From NCBI RefSeq assembly GCF_009857535.1, contig NZ_WWCS01000007.1:1-64000 (forward strand): DNA of 64,000 bases, given 5' to 3'. Numbering within the stretch: position 1 is the stretch's first letter; every line of letters starts with the position of its first letter. The position numbers were made by a program, and so were the translations under genes. Shown in pieces: positions 1 to 9,037 of this stretch. The notes under the pieces were generated by a model. The model searched no databases. It was given only the letters and a program-made list of their open reading frames with translations, and was not told the origin of the DNA. This DNA is from Duganella margarita (GTDB lineage Bacteria; Pseudomonadota; Gammaproteobacteria; Burkholderiales; Burkholderiaceae_D).

Positions 1-244
1 GGCGGGCCGGCGCTGCGGCTGCGAGGCGAGCGGCTCTGTCCGGACGCGGCGGCGGTGCGTTCGCCGCAGCAGGCGGTGCTGGCGGGACGCCTGTTGCCCC
101 TTCCGGCGGAACTGGTGGTACGGGCGGTGGCGGCGGTGGCGCGGCCTGGTCAGGCGGTGGCGGCACTTGCGCGGCGATGGCGCCGGTGGTCAGGGTTGCC
201 AGGCCCAGGGCGAGCGACAGCACGGAAGATTTGATAACGTTCAT
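1..244 (-). CDS. Proline-rich secreted protein, C-terminus outside the window
   Basis: The reading frame starts at an ATG whose codon occupies 242-244 and stays open to the window edge, giving 81 residues. An AAGGAG ribosome site lies 6 nt before the ATG. Residues 1-24 form a clear Sec signal peptide (MNVIKSS, then a Leu/Ala/Thr-rich core ending in AIAA). The exported part seen so far is almost only Pro, Ala and Val with PPPP runs, followed by an Arg/Ala-rich stretch. This suggests an unstructured periplasmic or envelope linker protein. I do not recognise a family. A sigma-54 promoter lies just upstream, and the adjacent genes encode a sigma-54 activator and its kinase, so this gene is their likely target. 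Confidence 0.7.
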   Translation of the reverse strand, partial: MNVIKSSVLSLALGLATLTTGAIAAQVPPPPDQAAPPPPPPVPPVPPEGATGVPPAPPAAANAPPPRPDRAARLAAAAPAR

Positions 245-280
245 GATGTACTCCTTCTGTAAGAGGTGTACCCATGACTA

Positions 281-296
281 TGCAGATCCCGTGCCA
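281..296 (-). promoter_or_regulatory. Sigma-54 (-24/-12) promoter of the proline-rich protein gene
   Basis: On the minus strand the sequence reads TGGCACGGGATCTGCA. It differs from the sigma-54 consensus TGGCACG-N4-TTGCA at one position (C for the first T of the -12 element). The invariant GG and GC are separated by exactly 10 bases. Transcription would begin near 270, leaving a leader of about 26 nt with the ribosome site before the ATG codon at 242-244. Confidence 0.7.
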
Positions 297-347
297 TGCC
301 GGACTGTGCCTGATTTGCGCAAGTTATGGCGGCCGCAACAGGCAATG

Positions 348-387
348 TGTCCGCTTTGGTGACGATGGGCCGTCACCAAAGCGGACA
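348..387. promoter_or_regulatory. 17-bp perfect inverted repeat: candidate activator-binding enhancer and/or terminator
   Basis: Arms 348-364 and 371-387 are perfectly complementary around a 6-base loop. The centre lies about 97 bp upstream of the predicted start of the sigma-54 promoter, the usual place for an NtrC-type enhancer. It also sits 8-47 bp past the stop codon of the response regulator, so it could fold as a transcript-end hairpin. No T-run follows on the minus strand, which favours the enhancer reading or a factor-dependent end. Confidence 0.5.
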
Positions 388-394
388 ACTGTCC

Positions 395-1804
395 CTATTC
401 GATGTCGTATTGCGCCAGCTTGCGGTATAGCTGTTGCCGCGACAGGCCCAGACGCCGGGCCGCTTCGCTGCGGTTACCGTCGGCGGCGGCCAGCGCTCGC
501 CGCAGCATGCAGGATTCCAGCAGTTCCACCGCGCGGTCGAGCGGTCCGTCCCAGTCGATCTCCGCAGTGCCAGCCGGCGTGGCTGCCACCGTCACCGGTG
601 CTGTCGCCGCCGCCGCTGTCGCTGCCTCAGTCGCTGGTGCCGGCGCCGCCCGCGATAGCGGCGCCGCGTCCAGTCCGAGGTGTTCAATGTCGATCAAGTC
701 CCCCTCGCTGAGGGCGATGGCGCGCAGCATGGTGTTGCGCAACTCGCGCACATTGCCCGGCCACGGGTGGCCTTGCAGCGCGGCCAGCGCCGCCGGCGCC
801 AGACGTTTGGCGCGGCCATGCACGTGCTGCCGCAGGAAATGCGTGGCCAGCAGCGCCACGTCGCCGTCGCGCGCGCGCAGCGGCGGCAGCTTGATGGTGA
901 TCACCTGCAGCCGGTACCACAAGTCGGCGCGGAAGCGGCCGGCCGCCACCTCCGCTTCCAGATCGCGATGAGTGGCTGCCACCACCCGCAAATCGACCGC
1001 CACCGCCTGCCGGCCACCGACCGGCGTCACTTCGCGCTCCTGCAGCACGCGCAGGATCTTGGCCTGGGTCGGCAACGCCATGTCGCCGATCTCGTCGAGG
1101 AAGAGGGTGCCGCCGTCGGCTTCGCGGAAGCGCCCGAGCCGGTCGCTGGCGGCGCCCGAGAACGCGCCTTTGACATGGCCGAACAGTTCGCTCTCCAGCA
1201 GCTCGGCCGGAATCGCCGCGCAGTTGACGGCGACGAAAGGACCGGCCGCCCGGGCGCTGTTGGCGTGCAGCGCCTGCGCCACCAGTTCCTTGCCGGTGCC
1301 GGTCTCTCCGAGCACCAGCACCGAGTTATCGCTGTCCGCCACCAGCCCGATGCGCTTGAAGATGGCCCGCATCGGTGCGCTGTTGCTGAGCATTTGTTCG
1401 CCGGCCTGGGTGTCGTCGTCGACTGCCTCGGCGACCGCCGGCTGATGCGCGCGCAGCGCACGGGCCAGCGCCTGCGCCAGTTCGTCGCGGCCGACCGGCT
1501 TGGTCAAATGGTCGAAGGCGCCCAGGCGCATGGCGTCGATGGTGTTGGAACCGCTGGCATACGCCGTCAGCACGATGCACGGCAGGCCGGGCGCCATTGT
1601 CGCCGCGGCGCGCAGGAACGCCAGGCCATCGTCGCCGGGCAGGCGCAAATCCACCAGCGCCAGATCGATGCCGCCGTCGCCCAGGCTGGCCAGGCCGGCT
1701 TCGCAGCTGCCGGCCTGGCGCACCTGGTAGCCCAGATCGTCCAGCGTCTCGGCCAGCGTCATGCGGAATGCGGTGTCATCGTCGACGATCAGTATCAAGG
1801 CCAT
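395..1804 (-). CDS. Sigma-54-dependent two-component response regulator (NtrC family)
   Basis: This 469-residue protein has three parts. A receiver domain has acidic residues at 8-10, the likely phosphoacceptor Asp52, Thr80 and Lys102. An AAA+ domain has Walker A GETGTGKE at 166-173 and Walker B LFLDE near 234-238. A Fis-type helix-turn-helix occupies about 432-469. The sigma-54 contact loop reads GAFSGA at 213-218 instead of the usual GAFTGA. A Pro/Ala/Thr-rich linker separates the AAA+ and DNA-binding domains. The gene overlaps the end of its sensor kinase gene by 10 bp, so the two are translated from one message. Family assignment is firm; the target is inferred from the sigma-54 promoter next door. 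Confidence 0.93.
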   Translation of the reverse strand: MALILIVDDDTAFRMTLAETLDDLGYQVRQAGSCEAGLASLGDGGIDLALVDLRLPGDDGLAFLRAAATMAPGLPCIVLTAYASGSNTIDAMRLGAFDHLTKPVGRDELAQALARALRAHQPAVAEAVDDDTQAGEQMLSNSAPMRAIFKRIGLVADSDNSVLVLGETGTGKELVAQALHANSARAAGPFVAVNCAAIPAELLESELFGHVKGAFSGAASDRLGRFREADGGTLFLDEIGDMALPTQAKILRVLQEREVTPVGGRQAVAVDLRVVAATHRDLEAEVAAGRFRADLWYRLQVITIKLPPLRARDGDVALLATHFLRQHVHGRAKRLAPAALAALQGHPWPGNVRELRNTMLRAIALSEGDLIDIEHLGLDAAPLSRAAPAPATEAATAAAATAPVTVAATPAGTAEIDWDGPLDRAVELLESCMLRRALAAADGNRSEAARRLGLSRQQLYRKLAQYDIE

Positions 1805-3123
1805 GGCAACTCCAGTTCAATGCGGGTGCCGCGCTGGCGTGCGGTGTCCAGGCTGACCCGGCCGCCGTGTGCCTGGACCACCTCCCGGACCACCGCCAGC
1901 CCCAGCCCGGTGCCACCTTCGCGGCCGGTTACCAATGGGTCAAACAGCGTGGGACGCAGCGCTGGCGGCACGCCGTTGCCGTCGTCGGCCACCCATATAA
2001 GAAGTCGCGCGCCGTCGCGCGCCGCCCCCAGCTCGATATGGCCGCCGACGGGCGTGTGGGCCAGTGCATTCCACAGCAGATTATCGATCACGCGCGCCAT
2101 GTGGGCCGGATCGAACAGGGGCAGGCCGCGCGCCGCTTGCGCCAGTTCCGGCTGCACCGCCAGCGCGGTGGTCAGGCCCAGGTCGGCGGCGGCGTCGGCG
2201 TGCGCCAGCAGGCGCTGCGCGAACCAGTCGTCCAATGCCACCGGCGTGCGCTGGGGATGAAACGGCTGCGTCAGCGCCAGCAGGCTGGAGATCAGCGTTT
2301 CCAGGCGCTGCACCTGCAACAGCGTGGTGCGCAGGGCGGCGTCGGTGCGCGCTTCGCGCTTGGCCGGCGGCGCGGCCAGCGCATTGTCCACTTTCATGCG
2401 GATGGTGCCGAGCGGATTGCGGATTTCGTGTGCCAGACCGGCCGCCAGGCTGCCCAGCGCGGCCATCCGTTCGCTGGCGGCGAGCAGGGCGCCGAGACGC
2501 TGCGCCTCGCGGCCCCAGCGCGTCAGCAGGAAGGCGAACCAGCCGCCGGCCAGCAGCAAAGAGCCGAGCAGCAGGCTGACCGCCAGCACCAGGTGATTCA
2601 GGGTGCCGGCGGCGATGGTGGCGACGCGGGTCAGGGTCCATCCGGCCAGGTCGGCCGAGACCGGGCAGGCGCTGTAGACGACCGCCTCGCGCAGGCCGGG
2701 CCGGACGTCGAACACCGCCGCGCCGCCGGCCAGCGCCTGCTGGGACAAGGCGGCGATGCGCGGCAGTTCGGCCGCCGGGGCGTCGTTCTTGACGCCGCTG
2801 CCGTCATAAGTGGGAAAGGCGTACGCATACACGCCGCGCTGGGTCGTCCACAAGCCGCCTTCGAAGCCGGCGTCTTCGCGCAGTGCCATGTCGACCACGG
2901 CGCGCGCCAGCACTTCGCCGCCGGTCTGGCGCACATTCATGCGTTCGACGCCGGAGCGCATGATCTGGCAAATCACCGCCGCGCGCGCGCGGGCGGACGC
3001 CACCTGAGCATCGGCGCCTTGCCGTCCCAGTTGCAGCAGCAGCCAGATCAGCGCCATCACCATGGCGGCAATCGCTGCCCACAGCCAGGACAAATCGCGT
3101 TTCAGCATGCCGCTCAGCGCCAC
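1795..3123 (-). CDS. Membrane sensor histidine kinase, partner of the sigma-54 regulator
   Basis: The 442-residue kinase has a membrane segment near 13-32, a periplasmic sensing region of about 140 residues with no domain I recognise, and a second membrane segment near 175-200. The dimerisation domain carries phosphoacceptor His232 in the motif GLAHEIRNPLG. The ATPase domain has an N box (DNLLWNALAH), G1 (DDGNGVP) and G2 (GGTGLGLAVV). The start used is a GTG at 3121-3123; an ATG five codons later is equally credible, since neither has a strong ribosome site. Co-transcription with the regulator and the overlap of their ends make a cognate pair almost certain. Confidence 0.9.
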   Translation of the reverse strand: MALSGMLKRDLSWLWAAIAAMVMALIWLLLQLGRQGADAQVASARARAAVICQIMRSGVERMNVRQTGGEVLARAVVDMALREDAGFEGGLWTTQRGVYAYAFPTYDGSGVKNDAPAAELPRIAALSQQALAGGAAVFDVRPGLREAVVYSACPVSADLAGWTLTRVATIAAGTLNHLVLAVSLLLGSLLLAGGWFAFLLTRWGREAQRLGALLAASERMAALGSLAAGLAHEIRNPLGTIRMKVDNALAAPPAKREARTDAALRTTLLQVQRLETLISSLLALTQPFHPQRTPVALDDWFAQRLLAHADAAADLGLTTALAVQPELAQAARGLPLFDPAHMARVIDNLLWNALAHTPVGGHIELGAARDGARLLIWVADDGNGVPPALRPTLFDPLVTGREGGTGLGLAVVREVVQAHGGRVSLDTARQRGTRIELELPWP

Positions 3124-3198
3124 GGGAGTCTTTCATCGTTGATGTTGCAACGATTATAGGCGGCGCTTGCGGGTTTTCTGTATCGTGGCGTACATAGC

Positions 3199-4212
3199 TC
3201 AGCGATTGGCGTGGGGCGCCACCGAGCCGCGCACCGTCACCGTCACCGGGAACGCGCGCGCGATTTCGTGCTGGGTGCCGTAGCAGATGTTGAGCAGCCA
3301 GCGCACCGCGTTCTGCGTCAACTGCTGCATCGGGATGTGCACCGAGGTCAGGCCCGGTGACGAGAACTCTGCCGAGTAGTCATCGTCATAGCCGACGATC
3401 GACACGTCATCCGGCACGCGAATGCCGGCGCGGTGGAAGCACGACATGGAACCGACCGCCATTTCATCATTCGCGCAAAACAGGCCGGTGAACCGGCTGC
3501 CCTCGTTGATCAGCTGCTGGGTGGCGCCAAAGCCGCCTTCGCGCGAGAAGTCCGATGCGATCAGGCGCACCGCGTCGCGTTCGATGCCGTGGCGCGCCAG
3601 CTCGTCGAAGAAGCCGTTCAGGCGCTCCTCATTGTCCGAGGTGCCGACCGGACCGGAAATCACCGCCAGCTGGCGATGGCCGGCGTCCAGCAAGGTGCGC
3701 GCCGCCAGTTCGCCGCCGTGGTAGTGGTCCGGGCAGAACGACGACGCCTCCAGCCCCGGACTGCGGCGGTTGAGGAAGGCCATCTTGGGATGCATCTTGT
3801 GCAGCATCTGCATATCTTCGTCCAGCAGGTCGTGACCCAGCACCACGATGCCGTCGCAATCGCGGCCGATCAGGAACTTGACCGCTTCGATGGCTTCATC
3901 GCGCGGCGTGCCGTCGCCGCAACCGGTGGCCACCACCACGTGGCGGCGCATGGCGCGCAGTTCGATGTCGGTTTGCTTGAGAATGGTGCCGTAGTAGGCG
4001 CCGAAGAAGGAGGGGCAGAAAATGCCGATCATGCCCAGCGACTGCGCCGACAGCGAACGGCCGATGGAGGAGGGGCGGAAGTTGAGTTGCTCGATGGCGG
4101 CTTGCACCTTCTTCATCGCTTCCGCCGAGACCGGGCCGGCGCCGGAAATGGCGCGCGATGCTGTCGACATGCCTACACCAGCAAGCATTGCGACGTCTTT
4201 CAGTGTTGCCAC
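3199..4212 (-). CDS. LacI-family transcriptional regulator
   Basis: The 337-residue repressor has an N-terminal LacI helix-turn-helix (VATLKDVAMLAGVGMSTASR) and a periplasmic-binding-protein-like ligand domain from about residue 60. I chose the GTG start at 4210-4212 because a GAGGAGA ribosome site precedes it by four bases and the HTH then begins at the usual position. An upstream ATG at 4359 would add 49 residues reaching into rimO. The hinge region contains LSAQSLGMIGIF, typical of the family. The gene is divergent from rimO across about 90 bp. The inducer is not deducible; no sugar-utilisation genes lie beside it. Confidence 0.88.
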   Translation of the reverse strand: MATLKDVAMLAGVGMSTASRAISGAGPVSAEAMKKVQAAIEQLNFRPSSIGRSLSAQSLGMIGIFCPSFFGAYYGTILKQTDIELRAMRRHVVVATGCGDGTPRDEAIEAVKFLIGRDCDGIVVLGHDLLDEDMQMLHKMHPKMAFLNRRSPGLEASSFCPDHYHGGELAARTLLDAGHRQLAVISGPVGTSDNEERLNGFFDELARHGIERDAVRLIASDFSREGGFGATQQLINEGSRFTGLFCANDEMAVGSMSCFHRAGIRVPDDVSIVGYDDDYSAEFSSPGLTSVHIPMQQLTQNAVRWLLNICYGTQHEIARAFPVTVTVRGSVAPHANR

Positions 4213-4304
4213 ACAATCTCCTCTAGCAATGGGCGTTAAGCCACTATCGTAACATGGTATAATCGTCGATTGCTCGTAATTATTGTGAAGCTTTAGGCAA
4301 CCAT

Positions 4305-5696
4305 ATGCAATCGCAACCACTCTCCCGTTTTCCCCAGCCAGCCGCCGGCGCGCCAGCACCGAAAGTGGGCTTTGTATCGCTCGGCTGCCCTAAAGCGCTG
4401 GTCGACTCCGAACAGATCCTGACCCAGCTGCGTGCTGAGGGCTACGAGACCGCCAAGTCCTACGCCGGCGCCGATCTGGTAATCGTCAACACCTGCGGCT
4501 TCATCGACGCCGCCGTGCAGGAATCGCTGGACGCCATCGGCGAAGCGCTGGCCGAAAACGGCAAGGTGATTGTCACCGGCTGCCTGGGCGCCAAGAAGGA
4601 CGCCGCTGGCGACGACATCATCACCAAGGTCCACCCGAAGGTGCTGGCCGTCACCGGCCCGCACGCGCTGGCTGAAGTGATGGATTCGGTCCACTTGCAC
4701 CTGCCTAAACCGCACGAGCCGTTCATCGACCTGATTCCGGCGCAGGGCATCAAGCTGACGCCGAAGCATTACGCCTACCTGAAAATCTCGGAAGGCTGTA
4801 ACCACCGCTGCTCGTTCTGCATCATTCCATCGATGCGCGGCGACCTGGTGTCGCGTCCTATCGGCGAACTGCTGCTGGAAGCGGAGAACCTGTTCAAGTC
4901 GGGCGTCAAGGAACTGCTGGTGATTTCGCAGGACACCTCTGCCTACGGCGTGGACGTCAAGTTCCGCACCGGCTTCTGGAACGGCCGTCCGATCAAGACC
5001 CACATGACGCAGCTGATGGAAGCGCTGGGTGAACTGGCCAAGTCCTACGGCGCCTGGGTGCGCATGCACTACGTGTATCCATACCCGCACGTCGATCAGG
5101 TGATCCCGCTGATGGGCGAACACATTCTGCCTTACCTGGACATTCCGATGCAGCACGCGCATCCGGATGTGCTGAAGCGCATGAAGCGTCCGGCCAGCGG
5201 CGAGAAGAACCTGGACCGCATCCTGGCCTGGCGCAAAATGAATCCGGACCTGACCATCCGTTCGACCTTCATCGCCGGCTTCCCGGGCGAGACGGAAGCG
5301 GAATTCGAATACCTGCTGGACTTCCTGAAGGAAGCGCAGATCGACCGCCTGGGCTGCTTCGCCTACTCGCCGGTGGAGGGCGCCACCGCCAACGAACTGG
5401 CCAATCCGGTGCCGGAAGAAGTGCGCGAAGAGCGCCGTGGTCGCGTGATGCTGCTGCAGGAAGAAATCTCGAAAGCGCGCCTGAAAGCTAAAGTCGGCAA
5501 GACCGTGCGTGTGCTGATCGATGAAGTCAACCGCACCGGCGGCGTGGGCCGCTCGGCCGCCGACGCGCCGGAAATCGACGGCGTGGTGTACGTCAAACCG
5601 CCGTACGAACCGCACAAGAAGCTGGCCGTCGGCCAGTTCGTCGATGTGAAAATCACCACGTCCGACGCGCATGATTTGTGGGGCGAGGCGCTTTAA
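4305..5696 (+). CDS. rimO: Ribosomal protein S12 methylthiotransferase RimO
   Basis: RimO is a radical SAM enzyme that adds a methylthio group to a conserved Asp of ribosomal protein S12. The 463-residue protein has the N-terminal MTTase domain with three cluster-binding cysteines ([24 protein letters not shown]). The radical SAM triad is Cys165/Cys169/Cys172 in CNHRCSFC, followed by [10 protein letters not shown], which separates RimO from MiaB. A TRAM-like C-terminal segment ends in [10 protein letters not shown]. Length and motif order match the family. The gene is followed by a strong intrinsic terminator, so it is probably a single-gene unit. Confidence 0.97.
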   Translation: MQSQPLSRFPQPAAGAPAPKVGFVSLGCPKALVDSEQILTQLRAEGYETAKSYAGADLVIVNTCGFIDAAVQESLDAIGEALAENGKVIVTGCLGAKKDAAGDDIITKVHPKVLAVTGPHALAEVMDSVHLHLPKPHEPFIDLIPAQGIKLTPKHYAYLKISEGCNHRCSFCIIPSMRGDLVSRPIGELLLEAENLFKSGVKELLVISQDTSAYGVDVKFRTGFWNGRPIKTHMTQLMEALGELAKSYGAWVRMHYVYPYPHVDQVIPLMGEHILPYLDIPMQHAHPDVLKRMKRPASGEKNLDRILAWRKMNPDLTIRSTFIAGFPGETEAEFEYLLDFLKEAQIDRLGCFAYSPVEGATANELANPVPEEVREERRGRVMLLQEEISKARLKAKVGKTVRVLIDEVNRTGGVGRSAADAPEIDGVVYVKPPYEPHKKLAVGQFVDVKITTSDAHDLWGEAL

Positions 5697-5726
5697 GGCG
5701 TTTTTCTCGATACATCCACTATAATA

Positions 5727-5762
5727 AAGGCGGACCGGCGTTATCGCGGTCCGCCTTTTTTT
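5727..5762 (+). terminator. Rho-independent terminator after rimO
   Basis: A 10-bp perfect GC-rich stem (AGGCGGACCG at 5728-5737 paired with 5747-5756) is followed by seven T residues. It ends 13 bases before the next start codon. A TATAAT at 5720-5725 sits immediately before the hairpin, so the following operon may have its promoter here, with the hairpin in its leader. Confidence 0.9.
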
Positions 5763-5775
5763 GTTAGTGAGCCTT

Positions 5776-6624
5776 ATGCGTGACTTGAAACTCCCGGCGG
5801 CGCTTGCCGCCTGCCTGCTGGCCGGCCTGCTGGCGCGGCCCGTCATGGCTGCCGACGCTGCCGTCATGCTGGAAGAGATGACCAGCACCGAGCTGCGTAG
5901 CCGCATCGACGCCGGCGCCACCACCGCCATCATCCCGATCGGCGGCACTGAACAAAGCGGCCCCTATATCGCCCTGGGCAAGCACAATGTGCGCGCCACC
6001 GTGCTGGCGCGGATGATCGCGCAAAAGCTCGGCAATGCGGTGGTCGCCCCGGTAGTGGCTTACGTCCCGGAAGGCAGCATCACGCCACCGGCCGGCCACA
6101 TGAAATTTGCCGGCACCCTGTCGATTCCTGAATCCACCTTTGAAGAGCTGTTGGCCGCCACCGCGCGGAGCCTGCGCCAGCATGGCTTCCGCCGCATTGT
6201 CTTCATCGGCGACCATGGCGGTTACCAGAAAAGCGAAACCCGCGTGGCGCAGAAACTGAACAAGGCCTGGGCCAAGGACGGCGACGCTGCGGCCCTGGCG
6301 CTGCTGGCCTACTACGACGTCACGCAGGAACCGTTTATCGCCGACCTTGAAAAGCGCGGCTACAGCAAGGCCGAAATCGGCCTGCACGCCGGCCTGGCCG
6401 ATGCGGCGCTGATGCTGGCTACCGATAAATCCCTGGTGCGTACCGAGGCGCTGGCCAAAGGGCCGTCGCCGACCGCAGCGCAAGGCGTGCGCGGTGACGC
6501 GCGCCGCGCTACCGCCGAATTGGGCAAGCTTGGCGTGCAGCGCATTGTCGACGCCTCGGTGGCAGCGATTTCCGATTTTGCGGCGCATGGCGCGCCGTCT
6601 ACTTCTAGTAAAGCATCCAAATGA
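5776..6624 (+). CDS. Secreted creatininase-family protein
   Basis: A signal peptide ending near VMAAD precedes a creatininase (creatinine amidohydrolase) fold. The family signature appears as PIGGTEQSGPYIALGKHN, and the later glycine/histidine motif as IGDHGGY. Canonical members use a Glu-Gln-His...Asp pattern to hold two metals. Here the His is Ser, the Asp position is His and the later Glu is Gly, so the metal site differs from true creatininase. I recall a secreted subfamily with GGTEQ...LGKHN, to which this seems to belong. The ATG at 5776 is preferred over a TTG five codons upstream because it begins the signal peptide directly. Its stop overlaps the next start by 4 bp. The substrate is unknown; mature length is about 255 residues. 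Confidence 0.75.
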   Translation: MRDLKLPAALAACLLAGLLARPVMAADAAVMLEEMTSTELRSRIDAGATTAIIPIGGTEQSGPYIALGKHNVRATVLARMIAQKLGNAVVAPVVAYVPEGSITPPAGHMKFAGTLSIPESTFEELLAATARSLRQHGFRRIVFIGDHGGYQKSETRVAQKLNKAWAKDGDAAALALLAYYDVTQEPFIADLEKRGYSKAEIGLHAGLADAALMLATDKSLVRTEALAKGPSPTAAQGVRGDARRATAELGKLGVQRIVDASVAAISDFAAHGAPSTSSKASK

Positions 6625-7865
6625 AAACTAATCGTATCGTCTTGGCGGCGCTGGCCGTCGCTGGTTTGATCGGCGCTGGCGGTTTGCTGGCTGTCGCCAA
6701 TATGGAGAATGCGCAGGCTGCACAAGCCGCGCCGGCCGCCGGTACTGCGCCTGCGGCGCCGGTCAACGTCTACGCCGGCATCGGCCCGGCCAATATGAGC
6801 CCAGCCACCAAGGACCAGCTGCAACGCGTCTACGTGCCCAATCTGCGCTCCAATGACGTGTATGTGATCGATCCGGAAACGCTGAAGGTGGTCGACAAGT
6901 TCAAGGTCGGCGTCGGCCCGCAGCACGTGGTGCCGGCCTACGACCTGCAAACACTGTGGGTGGCGAATAACGCCGAGCGCACCAACAAGGGCAGCCTGAC
7001 GCCGATCGATCCGCGCACCGGCAAGCCTGGCCCACAGGTGGCGGTGGACGACCCATACAATATGTACTTCTCGCCGGACGGAAAATCCGCCATTGTGGTG
7101 GCGGAAGCGTTGCACCGCCTGGACTTCCGCGATCCGAAGACAATGGCGATGCAGTACGCGATCGATGTGCCGCAATGCGGCGGCATCAACCACGCCGACT
7201 TCTCGCCGGACGGCCGCTACGCCATGTTCACCTGCGAATTCGACGGCGCCGTGGCGCGCATCGACCTGAAAGAACGCAAGGTGGACGGCTATCTGAAGCT
7301 GTCGATGCCGGCCACGCGCTTCTCCGAAAAAGACCCGATCGACCAGTTGCTGGCGAATGAGGTGTGCAGCAAGAAGAAGGGCATGCCGCAGGATATCCGC
7401 GTCTCGCCGGACGGCAGGCGTTACTACATCGCCGACATGGACGCCGACGGCGTGCACATCGTCGATGCGGCCACCTTCACCAAGGTCGGCTTCATCCCGA
7501 CCGGCGTCGGCGCGCACGGCCTGTATCCAAGCCGCGACGGCACCAAGCTATATGTGGCCAACCGTGGCACGCACAATATTCACGGCAAGCGCAAAGGCAA
7601 GGGCCGCGTGACCGTGATCGACTTCGCCAGCGAAAAAGTGGTGTCGCAATGGGCGATTCCCGGCGGCGGCAGCCCGGACATGGGCAACGTCAGCGCCGAT
7701 GGCAAATATCTGTGGCTGTCCGGCCGCTTTGATGATGTGGTGTACCGCATCGATACCGCCAACGGCGACGTCAAGCAGGTCAAGGTCGGCCAGGAGCCGC
7801 ACGGCCTGACCGTCTGGCCGCAGCCCGGCCGCTACTCGCTGGGCCACACCGGCAATATGCGTTGA
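6621..7865 (+). CDS. Secreted YVTN-family beta-propeller protein
   Basis: A 414-residue protein with an N-terminal signal peptide or signal anchor (about 1-34) and repeated blades of the YVTN/YncE type, for example VYVPNLRSNDVYVIDP, LWVANNAE, KLYVANRGTHN and YLWLSGRFDDVVYRID. Such propellers resemble the beta subunit of quinohaemoprotein amine dehydrogenase and often bind partner proteins or cofactors in the periplasm. The start overlaps the upstream creatininase-like gene (ATGA), and the stop overlaps the next gene (TGATG), so translation is coupled. The companion secreted protein suggests a joint extracytoplasmic function. Exact role unknown. Confidence 0.8.
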   Translation: MKTNRIVLAALAVAGLIGAGGLLAVANMENAQAAQAAPAAGTAPAAPVNVYAGIGPANMSPATKDQLQRVYVPNLRSNDVYVIDPETLKVVDKFKVGVGPQHVVPAYDLQTLWVANNAERTNKGSLTPIDPRTGKPGPQVAVDDPYNMYFSPDGKSAIVVAEALHRLDFRDPKTMAMQYAIDVPQCGGINHADFSPDGRYAMFTCEFDGAVARIDLKERKVDGYLKLSMPATRFSEKDPIDQLLANEVCSKKKGMPQDIRVSPDGRRYYIADMDADGVHIVDAATFTKVGFIPTGVGAHGLYPSRDGTKLYVANRGTHNIHGKRKGKGRVTVIDFASEKVVSQWAIPGGGSPDMGNVSADGKYLWLSGRFDDVVYRIDTANGDVKQVKVGQEPHGLTVWPQPGRYSLGHTGNMR

Positions 7866-9037
7866 TGGCGACCGTGAAAAAATCCCCGCAGACGGCGCTG
7901 ATCCACACCGATTACAAGGCGCCGGCAGGCTTCGACGCTTTCCCGGTCGGCATCCATCACGCCTCCACGGTGCTGTTCAAGAACGTGGCGGCCATGCGCT
8001 CGGGCGAATGGAAAGACAAGAACGCCTATACCTACGGGCTGCATGGGACGCCAACCACGTTTACGCTGGAGGCGCGGCTGGCGGAAATCGAGGACGGCAA
8101 GTACTGCCTGCTGGCGCCGAGCGGTCTGGCCGCCATCTCGATGGTGGATTTCGCGCTGCTCAAATCCGGCGACGATGTGCTGCTGCCGGATAACGTCTAC
8201 AACCCGAACCGCGAACTGGGACGCTGGCTGTCGGCCGATTTCGGCATCACCGCGCGCTACTACGATCCGCTGATCGGCGAGGGCATCGCGGCGCTGATCC
8301 AGCCGAATACAAAGCTGATCTGGACCGAGGCGCCGGGATCGGTGTCGATGGAAGTGCCCGACCTGCCGGCCATCTGCAAGGCGGCGCATGAACGCGGCGT
8401 GCTGGTGGCGCTGGATAACACCTGGTCTGCCGGCCTGGCGTTGCGCGGTTTCGATCTGGGCGTGGACATCATCATGCAGGCGCTGACCAAGTACCAGTCC
8501 GGCGGTTCGGATGTGCTGATGGGCGCCGTCATCACGCGCGACCGCGAGCTGCACGACCGCATCAGCCTTGCGCACATGCGGCTGGGCCTGGGCGTGGGTG
8601 CGGACGATGCGTATCTGGTGCAGCGCGGCTTGCCGACCATGCGCCTGCGCTTCGACGCGCACGACGCGGCTGCGCGCAAGCTGGCGGCCTGGCTGCAAAC
8701 CCGGCCCGAGATCGCCAGGGTGCTGCACCCGGCGTTCCCGGAATGTCCCGGCCATGAGACGTGGAAGCGCGACTTCAGCGGCGCCGGCGGCCTGTTCTCG
8801 GTGATCTTCGACGAACGGTATACCGAAGCGCAGACCGACCGCTTTGTCGATGCGCTCAAGCTGTTCAAGATCGGCTATAGCTGGGGCGGCGCCAACAGCC
8901 TGGTGATGCCGTACCGCATACAGCATATGCGCAAGGACTGGACCGACAAGGGCATACTGATACGCTTTAACGTGGGCCTGGAAGAAGTACATGATTTAAT
9001 CGCCGACATCGAGCGGGCATTTGAGGAAATGGCATGA
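7865..9037 (+). CDS. metC: Cystathionine beta-lyase-like PLP enzyme (MetC type)
   Basis: A 390-residue member of the Cys/Met metabolism PLP-dependent family. The PLP-binding lysine is Lys209 in [12 protein letters not shown], and the substrate-binding core includes [10 protein letters not shown] and ALDNTWSAG. MetC splits cystathionine to homocysteine, pyruvate and ammonia. The family also contains C-S lyases with other sulfur substrates, so the exact substrate is inferred. The ATG overlaps the TGA of the propeller gene by one base, and its own stop overlaps the hisC start by 4 bp. No methionine-pathway genes are nearby, so a role specific to this operon is possible. Confidence 0.85.
   Translation: MATVKKSPQTALIHTDYKAPAGFDAFPVGIHHASTVLFKNVAAMRSGEWKDKNAYTYGLHGTPTTFTLEARLAEIEDGKYCLLAPSGLAAISMVDFALLKSGDDVLLPDNVYNPNRELGRWLSADFGITARYYDPLIGEGIAALIQPNTKLIWTEAPGSVSMEVPDLPAICKAAHERGVLVALDNTWSAGLALRGFDLGVDIIMQALTKYQSGGSDVLMGAVITRDRELHDRISLAHMRLGLGVGADDAYLVQRGLPTMRLRFDAHDAAARKLAAWLQTRPEIARVLHPAFPECPGHETWKRDFSGAGGLFSVIFDERYTEAQTDRFVDALKLFKIGYSWGGANSLVMPYRIQHMRKDWTDKGILIRFNVGLEEVHDLIADIERAFEEMA

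Noticed and set aside
4213..4359. N-terminal extension of the LacI-type regulator
   Set aside because: It would run into rimO and lacks family similarity; GTG 4212 has a strong ribosome site and places the HTH correctly.
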